64,000 bases of DNA from Microstegium vimineum. Lineage: Eukaryota; Streptophyta; Magnoliopsida; Poales; Poaceae. Of the stretch, positions 1 through 11,571 are shown piece by piece. The position numbers and the translations under genes are program-made. Location of the stretch: assembly GCA_022036555.1 (NCBI GenBank), contig CM039128.1:4402049-4466048 (forward strand), given 5' to 3'. The stretch's first letter is position 1; every line of letters begins with the position of its first letter. A model generated the notes under the pieces. That model searched no databases, was not told the DNA's origin, and saw only the letters and a list, made by a program, of their open reading frames with translations.

Positions 1-1548
1 GGCCTCAAAACCATCCGCGTCGGTTTCCGAGTTTGGGCCGCAAAACTCGGGGTTCGGTAGTTGAGCCCAAAGCTACCGGTGGCGTTTTCTAGGTTTGGGC
101 CTCAAAACCTAGGAGGAGCTTCCGAGTAAGCGGGGATGGCACGTGGTGGAATCCTGGGGGTTGCGTTGAGGCGACGGCAACTCCCGGCAGGAAGCGGGAC
201 CATCCATTCAAATCGAGGGAGATATTTTTCGGAGCTTGGACTGCAATGCTTAGGCTAGGTAGTTCACTCAATGTATCTAGGGGGGTCTTTTGGAAATAGC
301 CAAAGCCCCGTTAAATAGAGGATGAAGGGGTATCCTCATCCTCATCTCTTGCATTACTCTCTCTCCCACCTATTCCTAGGTTTTCCCTTCCCTAGCTTCT
401 TCTTGCTTGAGATCCACCGTGTCACCGGTGTAAAAATTTGTGATTGTTGGGAGGAATCGGAGGTCGTAACCTCTGTATGCCATGGTGGGTTCGATTTCGT
501 GATTGTGTCCCATGTTTGCTTGTGTTCTTTCCGTTTTGTTTTTGCTCTCTCTTTTTTCCGAGATGATTTCTCTTTGTTGAGAGTAGCTTTGCAAAATCGA
601 CTTGAACCAAGTTGTTCGTAATCATGAGGAGCTTTTTTGCACCGAAGGATTTCTCCTCAAACCTCACGAGTGCGTAGATCGGGCGATTTCTTTGTGGTGT
701 TCTTCGTTTTCCTTTTTCTCCCCCAAATCCGAGTGTTCTCGTTTATCCTCTCCAAATTGAGCGATGATTTCTTCGGGATAGCTCCCCAACTGCACTAGGA
801 TCATGACTACAAAGTTTTGTTGCAGTTGGTGATCATTTGGTTGAGTTTTGGGAAGATTTGGCGGAGTAAAAACGATTTTCGCGAAGAACAGTTTTTCTCC
901 TGTGAGCGTCGGACCACCTTCCCCCTAAGCTCCGGACCAAGGCAAGTGGTCTGGTGGTCTTGACTTTTACTGTGTCAAGCAGAAAGGGGCGTCGGACCAC
1001 CCTCCGGACCACGTGGCGTTTGAGCTCCGGACCTTTGACGAGTGGTTCGGTGGCTCTGCTGAGGTTTCCTACCACGCCTCCGACCACTCTACTTGGTCCG
1101 ATAGGGTAGTCCGGTGGTCTGGTCCGGAGGTCGGTCGCTTACTGGACCTTCTGGCGGGTGAGCACCGGACCAGTCTCCAGTAGGACCGGACTATTCTGGA
1201 GCCTCTGGTCCAGAGCTAGGGTGCTTACTGTTGTGGCGTGTCTCGGCTGGGGTAGGCGTCGGACCATAGCTTCGGACTACTTGCCATAGTCCGGTGGCTC
1301 TGTCCCAACTGGTCCGGAGCCTCTACTAGTGTTGTTTTTCGTTTGTTCTTTTCGCGGTTTGTTCCTCCATGTTCGTGGCTAGCTCCGCTGTGTTCCTAGG
1401 ACATCTCCTAGAACATCCACCCTCTTGTGGGTCGTGAGCCTAGTTCTTGCTTTGGGTTGTGCTCAGGACAAGGGTCAAGTTCTTCTGAAAGGAATTTTTA
1501 TTTGGCTCCCATTCACCCCCCCCCCTGGTCGTCGTTTCCGGTCCTTCA
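1..1548 (+). repeat. 5' LTR of the Copia element (partial)
   Basis: This aligns base for base with 9521-11069. It ends in TTCA at 1548, just before the primer binding site. A TATA-like TTAAATAG lies near 313. The downstream part (about 900-1330) is crowded with GGTCCGG/CCGGACC-type words. No gene is carried; the short open frames here are chance frames. Confidence 0.93.
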
Positions 1549-1550
1549 AT

Positions 1551-1562
1551 TGGTATCGGAGC
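1551..1562 (+). promoter_or_regulatory. Primer binding site of the Copia element
   Basis: TGGTATCGGAGC starts two bases after the LTR end and differs at one position from TGGTATCAGAGC, the usual initiator-methionine tRNA primer site of plant Copia elements. The A-to-G change may be mutation or a family variant. Confidence 0.85.
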
Positions 1563-1611
1563 CGGTTAAGGATCATTCCACCTTACACGGTTTTTGATCC
1601 GCGAAGGCGAC

Positions 1612-4115
1612 ATGGAGCGAGGTGCTGGTAAACCTCCCTACTTCGATGGAACCAACTTTGCCTATTGGAAGGTGCGCATGTCGGCTTACCTCCAAGGGTT
1701 TGACACAAAGTTTTGGGAGATTTGTGAGAATGAGAACTACGTGGTTCTTGACGCTTGGATCATCGATGCCCAGGTTACGCAACATGCATCTAATGCAAGA
1801 GCCCGTAGCATTCTCTTCTCTTGTCTGTCTCTTCTGGAGTTTGAGCGGGTTTCGAGTCTCACTACGGCACGGGAGATCTAGCAAACACTCTTGAGATATC
1901 ATGAGGGCAACCCTCAGATCAAGTCCAGACTCTTTGACACGTACCGTAGAGAGTATGAGAACTTTGCTCAGTTGGGCGGCGAATTTATTGACGGGATGTT
2001 CACTCGCTTCCAATCTATTGTCAACAAGATGCGTGCCAATTAGGCCAACTTGCCTTATGATGATCATGAGATGGCTATCGGAAGGTGTGGGAGATGAAGG
2101 TGGCTGCCATTCAGGAGTCACCGAGCTATGATGCCCTAACCGTGGATGAGTTATTCAGCAAGCTCAAGTCCTCGGAGATTGACTACCAGACCCGGGCCAA
2201 GCTTGAAAACCCGTCGAAACCTTCTATGGCGTTGGTTTCTGGCCCCGGCGGTACGTCTTCTTCCTCCTCTGACCCTTCACACTCCTTGTTTGCTTTGTCT
2301 TTGATTTCTGTGACAGAGCAGCAAGTGGAGGCTCTTGGAGATGATGAGCTGGCTTTGGTCATCACCAAGTTCTCACGGTTTCACAACAACCGTTTGAACC
2401 GTCGGCGTGGTGGCTCAGCCAAGGAGTGCTACCATTGCGGTGATGAGGATCACTTCATCGCAAACTGCCCCAAGAAAGCTACGGGCGACTTCACCAAGCG
2501 CAAGGACAAGCGCGGGCACCACTTCGAGGATAAGCACAAGCCTAAGGGTGGCTACCACCGAAGGTCCTCCAAGAAGGTGATCGACAAGGTGAAGGCCAAG
2601 CACCGAGCCTTCCTTGCCTCCCTCAGCGACATCGATGCCTCCTCCGACGGAGGTTCTTCTTCGAGCGATGATGAGTCAAAGGGAAAGGTTGAGGACAAGC
2701 TCAACGGCCTATGCTTCTACGCCGACGCCAAGCATGGTGGCTTTTGCACCATGGAGATTGAAGAAGGCAAGGTCGGGAAGCGCAAGGATGGCCCCAACTA
2801 CGACTACGACTCTGACACACCCGAGGTACCACCCACCGTCAAGTCCCTCTCCCTTGAGATTGAGTCTCTGAACGACGCCTTGATGAGTCAAGATGCGTTG
2901 CTCAAGCGTGCTGCTGTAGAGAGGAACGACTTTAAGGCGAAGCACCTTAGCGCGCTTAATGAGCTAGATTTTGCTAAGGCGTCTGTGGTGGTTACCGAGG
3001 AGGTAGAGTGTGATGCTTGCGCCATTCACATGTCTGATCTTGTCACTCTCCAGGACAAGTATGGCACTCTACTTGAGGAGGTCAGTGAGCTGAAGGCTAG
3101 GCCTAGCTTACTTGGTGCATGCAAGTCTTGCTTAGGCTTGCGTTCTGAGCTAGCACAAAGAGATGCTAGGATTGTTGTGCTAGAGAAGGTCAGCTCAGAT
3201 AGCACTAGAGAGTCGAAACGCTTTGAGGCTTTGGAGCTTGAGATTACGTCATGCAGACACGACAAGATGCGTACCGAGGAAGAAAACACATACCTTCGGT
3301 CCATCTTGAGCTGGGTGTCTTGCCGAGAGCCGCAGTTGGGGATGATGCTTGGCCAATGTAAGCGAGCTGGCAGCACAGGAGTAGGCTTTGCTATAGGTGG
3401 GAAGGACGATAGCATGTTCGGTAAGATCGGTGAGTGCAGTGGTTTGAGCAAGAATGAGAAACCCACCACAACTCCCAAGCTTACCAAGATCACTCCACCT
3501 AAGCCTACCAACCCCTCTGAGTTTCCTGTGAGAGATAGTGTGTTTGAAGAGCCACCCAAAATCACTCCACAGAAGCAAGTGTGGATTGCAAAACCGAACC
3601 ATCTTCGCAACCCACTTGACACACTGCCAGACATCTCTAGTGATCCCCTTCCTAAGAAAGCTAGAGCCACCCAACCCAACAAGAGAGTGCCTACCAAGAG
3701 TGTGGTGAGGTACTATTGTGAGTATTGTGAGTGGGATGGGTATTTGGCTGAGTTTTGCTATAGGAGGAAGAGAGATGATCGGAGGCAGGTTGAGTTGAAC
3801 AACCTGGACATGTACCACCCACGAGTTGGGGTGCATGAACCGGAAGTTCGGAGGCGCACTACTAGGCCTAGAGGTACAATGCCTCAAGGTGCTAGGCCTC
3901 AGGAGGCGAGACCACGTGGTGGTCATGCCCGGCGGGGTACCGGTCGTGACCCATACGACTACGGGCCTCGTGGCGGTGGCTTTGCTTCACCCTTCGTTAG
4001 CGGACCATGTTTTCTCTATCGTGGTGATCGCTATCCCTCCGTGGGGCAGGAGATGTTTGGTTTTTCTCCTAACCCATTCTTTGGGCAAATAGGACAACAC
4101 TGGTATCCTTCATAG
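1612..4115 (+). pseudogene. gag: Copia gag, broken
   Basis: Gag is the structural protein that forms the cytoplasmic particle. The ATG at 1612 opens the family-typical N-terminus. The frame is cut by TAG at 1879 and TAG at 2041 and shifts near 2075-2085, after which it stays open to the stop at 4113. In this second part a CCHC zinc knuckle (CYHCGDEDHFIANC) lies near 2430-2475, followed by an acidic serine-rich stretch and a helix-prone region. Near 3716-3760 is a degenerate second zinc-finger-like motif, CEYCEWDGYLAEFC, with Tyr where a His would be expected. The C-terminal end is rich in Arg, Gly and Pro. The 676-codon second half is long for a Copia gag, which fits the SIRE lineage. Non-functional as read. 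Confidence 0.85.
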
Positions 4116-4183
4116 TTTACTAACCCCAGTGTTGCACCGTTTGCTCACCCTATGTCTTTTATTTGATGTAGGAAGGAGGACTG

Positions 4184-7100
4184 GAGGAGACTTGGCTTGT
4201 GGATTCCAGAAGCTCACGCCATATGACCGGAAGTGCCAAGTGGTTCTCCAGTCTCGACCCCGTGCACCACACTGAGTACATTACATTCGGGGACAAGAGT
4301 AAAGGTAAGGTTGTGTCCCGAGAGTCGATCCGAGTCAATTCGTCTTTTGTCCTCAAGGATGTTGCTTTGGTTGCAAATTTGCATTTTAACCTTCTCTCGG
4401 TTTCGCAACTCCTTGAAGACGGTTTTGAAGTGAGCTTTAAGCCAAACTTGTCTCGGATTTTGGACTCTCGTGGTGAGCTTGTTTGCCGGATTTTACCCTT
4501 CGGGAAGGTTTTTCGTGCGGATTTTTCTATCTCTTCCGGACCTTCTCATTGTCTTCTTGCCGGTTCTTCCTCCGAGCTTTGGAAGTGGCATAGGAGATTG
4601 GGACATTTGATTTTGACTTGCTTCCAAGGCTTAGCTCAATGGACCTTATCCAAGGATTGTCAAAGCTGAAGTTCGAGAAGGATTTGGTTTGCCATCCTTG
4701 CAGGCATGGCAAGATGGTTGCTGCTTCCCATCCTCCTGTGACTGAGATCATGACCACTCGACCCGGCGAGCTCTTACACATGGACACAGTTGGTCCAGCC
4801 CGGGTCAGGTCGGAAGGAGGGAAGTGGTATGTTGTTGTAGTCGTTGATGACTACTCGAGGTACTCTTGGGTGTTCTGTTTGGAGAGTAAGGATGAGGCTT
4901 TTCCACTTGTTTGAGATCTGATTTTGAGATTGCAAAATGAGCTACCTAAGAATGCCATGAGAGCTATCCACAGTGACAATGGCACAGAATTCAAGAATGC
5001 TCATTTTGCAACTCTTTGCTCTTCTTTGGGTCTCGATCACCAGTTTTCCTCACCTCACACTCCCCAGCAGAACGGTGTTGTTGAGCGCAAGAATCAGGCC
5101 CTTGTTGAGATGGCCAGGACGATGCTCAATGAGCATAGGACTCCTAGGCGGTATTGGGCCGAGGCACTCAGTTCTGCTTGCTATGTTTCCAATCGCATTT
5201 TCCTCCGATCTTTCAAGAAGAAGACTTCTTATGAGTTGCTATTTGGGAGACCACCCAAGGTAAGTCACCTACGAGTGTTTGGATACAGGTGCTTCATCCT
5301 CAAAAAGGGCGGTAAGTTGGATAAATTTGAATCATGGTCTTCTGACGATATCTTTCTTGGTTATTCTACTCACTCTCGTGCTTATCGTGCACTTAACCTT
5401 GAAACTAACCGAGTGATGGAGACTTGTGAGATTACCTTCGATGAAACTATGCCCTGTGTTTCCACTGCTTTTGAGCTTGCAGGTGATGATGAGGTGAACA
5501 CTAGCATCTTTGTGGAGGAGGAGCGGGATGATGCCGATTGGGGTGATCCCGAGCCAACTCCACTAGATGCCCCCGTCGACCCTGCGACGTCCACTTCGGC
5601 TCATGGTCCCGACCTGACTACTTCTTCTACATGGGGGCCGTTCGAGCAGCTTCCTCAGTCGGTGCCCGTTGCACATGAGGGAGCTCCAGCTGCTGTTGAG
5701 GGGGAGGCCACTTCGTCCAAGCAGGCTCCCCGTCACATCCAGCGGCAGCACCCGCCGGAGAACATCATCGGCGACATTGACTGTCGAGTCACGCGGTCCA
5801 GGTCCTATATCTCTCACTTTGCTCATTCGGCTTTTGTCGCTTCTTTTGAGCCCCGAGATGTTGGACACGCTTTGATGGATCCGGATTGGGTTAATGTCAT
5901 GCATGAGGAGTTAGAAAATTTTGAGCGAAACCGCGTTTGGGTCTTAGTTCCTCCACCACCTAGTTGCCACCCTATAGGTACCAAATGGGTTTTCAAAAAA
6001 CAAACAAAGTGAGGATGGGGTGGTAGTGCGCAACAAGGCTAGGTTGGTAGCTCAAGGCTTTTGTCAAAAGGAGGGAATAGACTATGAGGAAACCTTTGCT
6101 CCCGTAGCTCGTTTAGAGGCCATTAGAATCCTTCTAGCTTTTGCGGCTTCTAAGGGTTTTAAACTTTTTCAAATGGACGTTAAAAGTGCTTACTTAAACG
6201 GCTACATAGAGGAGGAAGTTTATGTTAAACAACCTCCCGGTTTCGAAAATCCCAAGTTTCCAAACCATGTTTTTAAACTTCACAAAGCTTTGTATGGTTT
6301 GAAACAAGCACCTAGAGCATGGTATGATAGGCTAAAAACTTTTTTTCTTGTTAAGGGCTTTAAAATGGGATCGGTAGATAAGACATTGTTTCTCCTCAAG
6401 CAAGGCAAAGACACTCTCCTTGTCCAAATATACGTAGATAATATCATCTTTGGTGATTCTTCTCATGCTCTTGTTGCCAAGTTTGCAGATCTTATGAGCA
6501 GGGAATTTGAGATGAGCATGATGGGAGAGTTGACCTTCTTTCTCGGGTTGCAAATCAAGCAACCCCGAGAAGGGACGTTTGTGCACCAATGCAAGTACAC
6601 GAAGGATATCTTGAAGAAGTTTGACATGGGCGATGAAAAACCCCTCTCGACGCCTATGTCAACCACTATTGCCTTGGATGCAGACGAGGAAGGAGAGGCG
6701 GTGGACAAGACCGAGTACCGAAGCATGATCGGGTCACTTCTGTATCTGACGGCGACCCGGTCGGACATTCAGTTCGCCGTCTGCCTGTGTGCTCGCTTTC
6801 AGGCGTCCCTACGGACTTCGCACAAGCAGGCGGTGAAACGCATCATGAGGTACTTGCGCTTCACTCCCGAATTTGGTCTTTGGTTCTCCACCTCTTCCTC
6901 TCTTGTGCTTTGCGGTTATTCTAACGCTGACTTTGCTGGTTGCCGACTTGATCGGAAGTCCACTTCTGGGACTTGCCAGTTTCTCGGGTCTTCTTTGGTT
7001 TCTTAGTTTTCTCGCAAGCAATCTAGCGTGGCACAGTCGACGTGCGAAGCTGAGTACGTTGTCGCGACTAGTTGTTGCTCTCAGTTGCTTTGGATGATTT

Positions 7101-7374
7101 CCACTTTGAGAGATTTTGGTCTTGAGCTTACTAAGGTGCCTCTGCTTTGTGATAGCACGAGTGCAATTAGTGTGGCCAAAAATCTTGTGCTTCATTCAAA
7201 GACCAAGCACATTGAGGTCCGCTTTCACTTCTTGTGTGATCATTATGAGAAGGGCGACATTGACCTCCGGCATGTCGAGACCCAAAACCAGCTTGCAGAT
7301 ATTCTCACGAAGCCTTTGGATCAAGCTGCGTTTTCTCACCTTCGGGGCGAGTTGGGTGTTTGCTTTCCTTTTTA
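4184..7374 (+). pseudogene. pol: Copia pol (protease, integrase, RT, RNase H), broken
   Basis: Domains in order: protease at about 4190-4400, integrase HHCC finger (HRRLGH ... CHPCRHGK) at about 4590-4715, integrase core with DTVGP, SDNGTEF and NGVVERKN at 4780-5090, RT from about 5980, and RNase H at about 6930-7340 (EAEY, CDSTSA, ADILTKPL). The damage is clear. The frame shifts near 4600-4670, TGA interrupts at 4912, the frame shifts in an A-rich run near 6000, and TAG replaces a Trp at 7003. Two catalytic motifs are also altered: the protease reads VDSRSSRHMTG where the family has VDSG, and the RT box at 6431-6442 reads YVDN where the family has YVDD. The enzyme would be inactive even if the frame were open. 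Confidence 0.9.
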
Positions 7375-9078
7375 GGGGAGGAAAGTTTTGTGTATCATAG
7401 TTCCTTTTGATTCTTTTTGTCTTTTCTTTGCCCTTCTTCTCAATTGGTGTCTTGTTGGTGTTTAGTTGGTGTCAATGCATTTTGCATCTCATTTGCATTT
7501 GTGACATAGTTATTTTTAAGCTTCATATCTATAGCCGATATAATGAATCTATGCTCTGTTTGAGGTGTTTTATGTATCTATGGTGGTGTCTAACTTAGAC
7601 TCTTTTTGATCTTTATGATATGCAATAGAGCTAAGTTAGAGAAGCTTTAAAACTGAACTTAAATTCTCCATGTCACCTCTGAAATGGCACTAGCTTGTGT
7701 AGGCTTTTGAAGATCCTTCTTGGCTGCCTTGTATATAGCTTGTAACTATGGCTCTTCTTTGTTTCATTCATTACCTTTGAGCACCATGATTAATATCTAA
7801 AATGAAATTACTCTCTGTTTTGTGAATTGGAAAGATCGAGTTGGGTCTGCCTTGTGAGCACTTCACCGTGTGTTCGAGACTGCTTCCTATATGGGTCGAT
7901 ACTTGAGCGGTGTCGTGTATGACCAAAACCGGTGTGTCAAGTCCTTTGACTTCACCCGGTTGGTAAGCAGTGGCGTCACTTTGCAGACAACCACTCGCAT
8001 ACAACTTAAATGTGCCTAAAACTGAAAATTGGCTGCAAAACTCTAAAATTTGGAAAATTCATTCAGTTGGGTCATTGGCTTGTTGTATGAACTTTGCTAA
8101 GGGATAGTTTTACTTGCTATACATGAGATTGCTTTGAGATAGATCCTATCTTGTTTGCCATGTCTAGCTGTCTCTAGGAGGTGATACCCTTTCTCTGCTC
8201 TGACATGATATGCTCTCTAAAATAGCTTCTAAAGTGATCTTAAGCTCAACTTGAGTCTTTGTTGGGCCTGTAGAGATTTTCCTATTCTCATAGGATCACA
8301 TCACTTAGAGCATCTATTCATTGTCTTAGCTCTAAGTATGAAGCTCTTGCACTCATTTTGCACTTCATGGCATTTGTAGCCGGATCATGAGTTGTTGATG
8401 TTTGATGAGCTACATGTGTCAACAAGGGGGAGAGATGTGCATTTCATTCCTTTTCAGCCATCTACTTCCAAGGGGGAGCAAATGTGCTTTTTGAGCTTAA
8501 TTGGTATCTTTTTGACTTGGCTCTTTTCACCCCTTCTTGGTATCTGTGCTTCTCTTAGTTTTCCAATTGGTATCTTGCTCAGGGGAGCTTTTGCTAGATG
8601 TGTTGAGCCTTTGCCTCTTCTGGAGGGTCTAGCTTGCTTTGTTGGCTCCGACAGGTTTTGATTGTTTCTTGAGCATTAAGGGACGTAAGTGGTTTCATTT
8701 GGTATCTTTTGAGCTCCCTTAGTGCTTAAATTGGTTTTCTAAGCTTTGAGAGTTTGTGAGTGGTATATTGGACTTGCTAGCGGTGTTGAGTCCGTTTCTG
8801 CCTCTTCTTGAGGGCTAGCTTTGTTTTGCTTGGCTGCGTCGAGCCGTTGCCCATATGCTTTTGTTTGACATCAGTAAGTGGCTTTGTCATGAGGTGTTTT
8901 GAAGGATGCTTTTAATTGGTATCATTTTTTGCCTCTCTCTTTTAATTGGTATCGTGTTTGCTTCTCTCAAGTGACCTTGTTTTGGCTTTCGTAGCTTTTT
9001 GGTCATTTGGAGAGCTTTACCTTGTGGCTCAAATCTGAAATGCACTTGTGTTGACAATGCACTCATCAAGGGGGAGAT
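7375..9078 (+). other. Copia spacer between pol and 3' LTR, with polypurine tracts
   Basis: There is no long reading frame and no recognisable envelope-like gene. The sequence is T-rich and repeats the phrase 'aattggtatc' several times between 8500 and 8960. The polypurine tract proper is AAGGGGGAGA at about 9068-9077, directly before the LTR. Two near copies occur upstream: AAGGGGGAGAGATG near 8424 and AAGGGGGAGCAAATG near 8470. Confidence 0.75.
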
Positions 9079-11069
9079 TGCGAAGACATGGTGGATAAGT
9101 ACACATGTATGTTCAGCTTTGATGATGAGTGATCGTCCAACACGTGAGTGTTTCAGTTTGAGTGGCTTATCCTAACCTCTGCGAAAGCAGAAATGTGTGC
9201 TTGTCTATCAACTTGTGGTGTATGGGTGTTATGCCTAGTGACAGTGATCAATGGCGTGGAGAAGGTCGAGTAGAGGCTTGTCGTGCCGATGGACTGAGAG
9301 TGGTGAAGGGCGGAAGCAGGGCTTGGACAGAGGGACCATGGGCGCCGGCGGACTAGCTGTGGTGGCCAGTACTTGGCACCGACGAGTGCGAGAAGACATG
9401 GAGGTAGACCGAGTCAGCCGAGTCAAGACGGTGGACGCGCGAGTCAAGCGGAGGCTCAGGGGACTCGGAGTCCGACCGGGTGAAGACAAGGTGGCTCGCG
9501 TCGAGTGGTTTGGTGGTTTGGGCCTCAAAACCATCCACGTCGGTTTCCGAGTTTGGGCCGCAAAACTCGGGGTTCGATAGTTGAGCCCAAAGCTCCCGGT
9601 GGCGGGTTTCCTGGGTTTGGGCCTCAAAACCTAGGCGGAGCTTCCGAGGAAGCGGGGATGGCACGTGGCGGAATCCTGGAGGTTGCGTCGAGGCGACGGC
9701 AACTCCCGGCAGGAAGCGGGGTCGTCCATTCAAATCGAGGGAGATATTTTCCGTAGCTTGGACTGCAATTCTTAGGCTAGGTAGTTCACTCAATGTATCT
9801 AGGGGGTCTTTGGGAAATAGTCAAAGCCCCGTTAAATAGAGGATGAAGGGGTATCCTCATCCTCATCTCTTGCATTACTCTCTCTCCCACCTATTCCTAG
9901 GTTTTCCCTTCCCTAGCTTCTTCTTGCTTGAGATCCACCGTGTCACCGGTGTAAGAACTTGTGATTGTTGCGAGGAATCGGAGGCCGTAACCTCCGTAAG
10001 CCATGGTGGGTTCGATTTCGTGATTGTGTCCCCTGTTTGCTCGTGCTCTTCCCGTTTTGCTTTTGCTCTCTCTTTTTCCCGAGATGATTTCTCTTTGTTG
10101 AGAGTAGCTTTGCAAAATCGACTTGAACCAAGTTGTTCGTAATCGTGAGGAGCTTCTTTGCACCTTAGGATTTCTCCTCAAACCTCACGAGTGCGTAGAT
10201 CGAGCGATTTCTTTGTGGTGTTCCTCCTTTTCCTTTTTCTCCCCCAAATCCGAGTGTTCTCGTTTATCCTCTCCAAATTGAGCGATGATTTCTTCGAGAT
10301 AGCTCCCCAACTGCACTAGGATCATGCCTACAAAGTTTGGTTGCAGTTGGTGATCATTTGGTTGAGTTTTGGGAAGATTTGGCGGAGTGAAAACGATTTT
10401 CGCGAGAAACAGTTTTTCTCCTATGAGCGTCGGACCACCTTCCCCCTAAGCTCCGGACCAAGGCAAGTGGTCCGGTGGTCTTGACTTTTCCTGTGTCAAG
10501 GAGAAAGGGGCGTCGGACCACCCTCCGGACCACGTGGTGTTTGAGCTCCGGACCTTTGACGAGTGGTCCGTTGGCTCTGCTGAAGTTTCCTACCACGCGT
10601 CGGACCACTCTCCTTGGTCCGACGGGGTAGTCCGGTGGTCTGGTCCGGAGGTCGGTCGCTTACTGGACCTTCTGGTGGGTGAGCACCGGACCAGTCTCCA
10701 GTAGCACCGGACTAGTCCGGAGCCTCTGGTCCGAAGCTAGGGTGCTTACTATTGTGGCGTGTCTCAGCTGGGGTAGGCGTCAAACCATAGCTCCGGACTA
10801 CTTGCCATAGTCCGGTGGCTCTGTCCCAACTGGTCTGGAGCCTCTGCTAGTGTTGTTTTTCGTCCGTTCTTTTCGCGGTTTGTTCCTCCGTGTTCGTGGC
10901 TAGCTCCGCTGTGTTCCTAGAACATCTCCTAGAACATCCACCCTCTTGTGGGTCTTGAGCATAGTTCTTGCTTTGGTTGTGCTTAGGACAAGGGTCAAGT
11001 TCTTCCGAAAGGAATTTTTATTTGGCTCCCATTCACCCCCCCCCTCTGGTTGCCGTTTCCGGTCCTTCA
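9079..11069 (+). repeat. 3' LTR of the Copia element (complete, about 1991 bp)
   Basis: The LTR starts TGCGAAGACATGG immediately after the polypurine tract and ends TTCA. It matches the 5' LTR along its visible length, including the GGTCCGG-rich block (about 10430-10850) and the C-run near 11036. The flank after 11069 is CACTA sequence. Confidence 0.93.
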
Positions 11070-11571
11070 CCGGCAGTGATGATGAGCTTCAGTGCCAATT
11101 CGTGGCTGGAACCGACACTGATATACCTCTAGTGCTGACTTTTTTTATTTTTGTAAACGACCTCGGATGGAAAAACTTTCTGCATGAAAGTTGTAGATCT
11201 CGAAAAGTTATAAAACTTTGTAGTTCACGACTTTTTCATTGGAAATTTTTTAGTGGCCTAAAAATACGTTCGAATGTGTCAAATTTGAAATTCAATTTTT
11301 TGTAAACGACCTCGGATGAAAAAACTTTGTACATGAACGTTGTAGATTTCGAAAAGTTATGAAACTTTGTAGTTCACAACTTTTTCATGTGAATTCGTTT
11401 AGTGGCTCAAACAATCAATTTACTTCACTGATTCTTCAAATTACGAACCGGCAGTGATGAGGACCTTCACTGCCGGTTCGTGACTGGAACTGGCAGTGAA
11501 GATTCATCTCTGTCGGTTTTGCCAGATCCGGCAGTGATGAGCCGGCACTGATTTACATATCTATAGTAGTG
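11070..11571. mobile_element. CACTA transposon remnant, right end
   Basis: It ends in ...CTATAGTAGTG at 11571, which read on the other strand is CACTACTATAG, a CACTA-type terminus. The words CCGGCAGTGA and CACTGCCGG occur several times in both orientations as subterminal repeats. An internal tandem pair of period 149 bp (starting 11152 and 11301, 'gtaaacgacctcgg...') lies between them. The left part is missing because the Copia element abuts at 11070. Confidence 0.75.

Larger units (their letters stand above)
1..11069 (+). mobile_element. Copia LTR retrotransposon, Maximus/SIRE-like, decayed, 5' end outside the window
   Basis: The element has two long LTRs (1-1548 partial, 9079-11069 complete), a primer binding site at 1551, gag with a zinc knuckle, and pol in the Copia order protease, integrase, RT, RNase H. 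The gag start (MERGAGKPPYFDGTNFAYW) and the long spacer between pol and the 3' LTR resemble the Maximus/SIRE lineage (maize Opie and Ji), as I recall it. Base 1 aligns with base 9521, so about 442 bp of the 5' LTR lie outside the window. The two LTRs differ at very roughly 5% of positions in the stretches I compared, many of them C/T or G/A changes. Stops and frameshifts interrupt both gag and pol, so this copy cannot be autonomous. It lies immediately left of a CACTA remnant, so it probably inserted into that element; the left target-site flank cannot be seen. Confidence 0.93.

Noticed and set aside
1573..2121. 182-codon minus-strand frame
   Set aside because: It is the antisense shadow of the Copia gag frame and has no recognisable content.
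3026..3926. Two 220-codon minus-strand frames
   Set aside because: They are antisense to the long gag frame, overlap each other and show no domain.
8392..8661. 89-codon frame as an envelope-like gene in the Copia spacer
   Set aside because: It is short, without a convincing signal or fusion motif, and sits in T-rich spacer with repeated 'ttggtatc' words.
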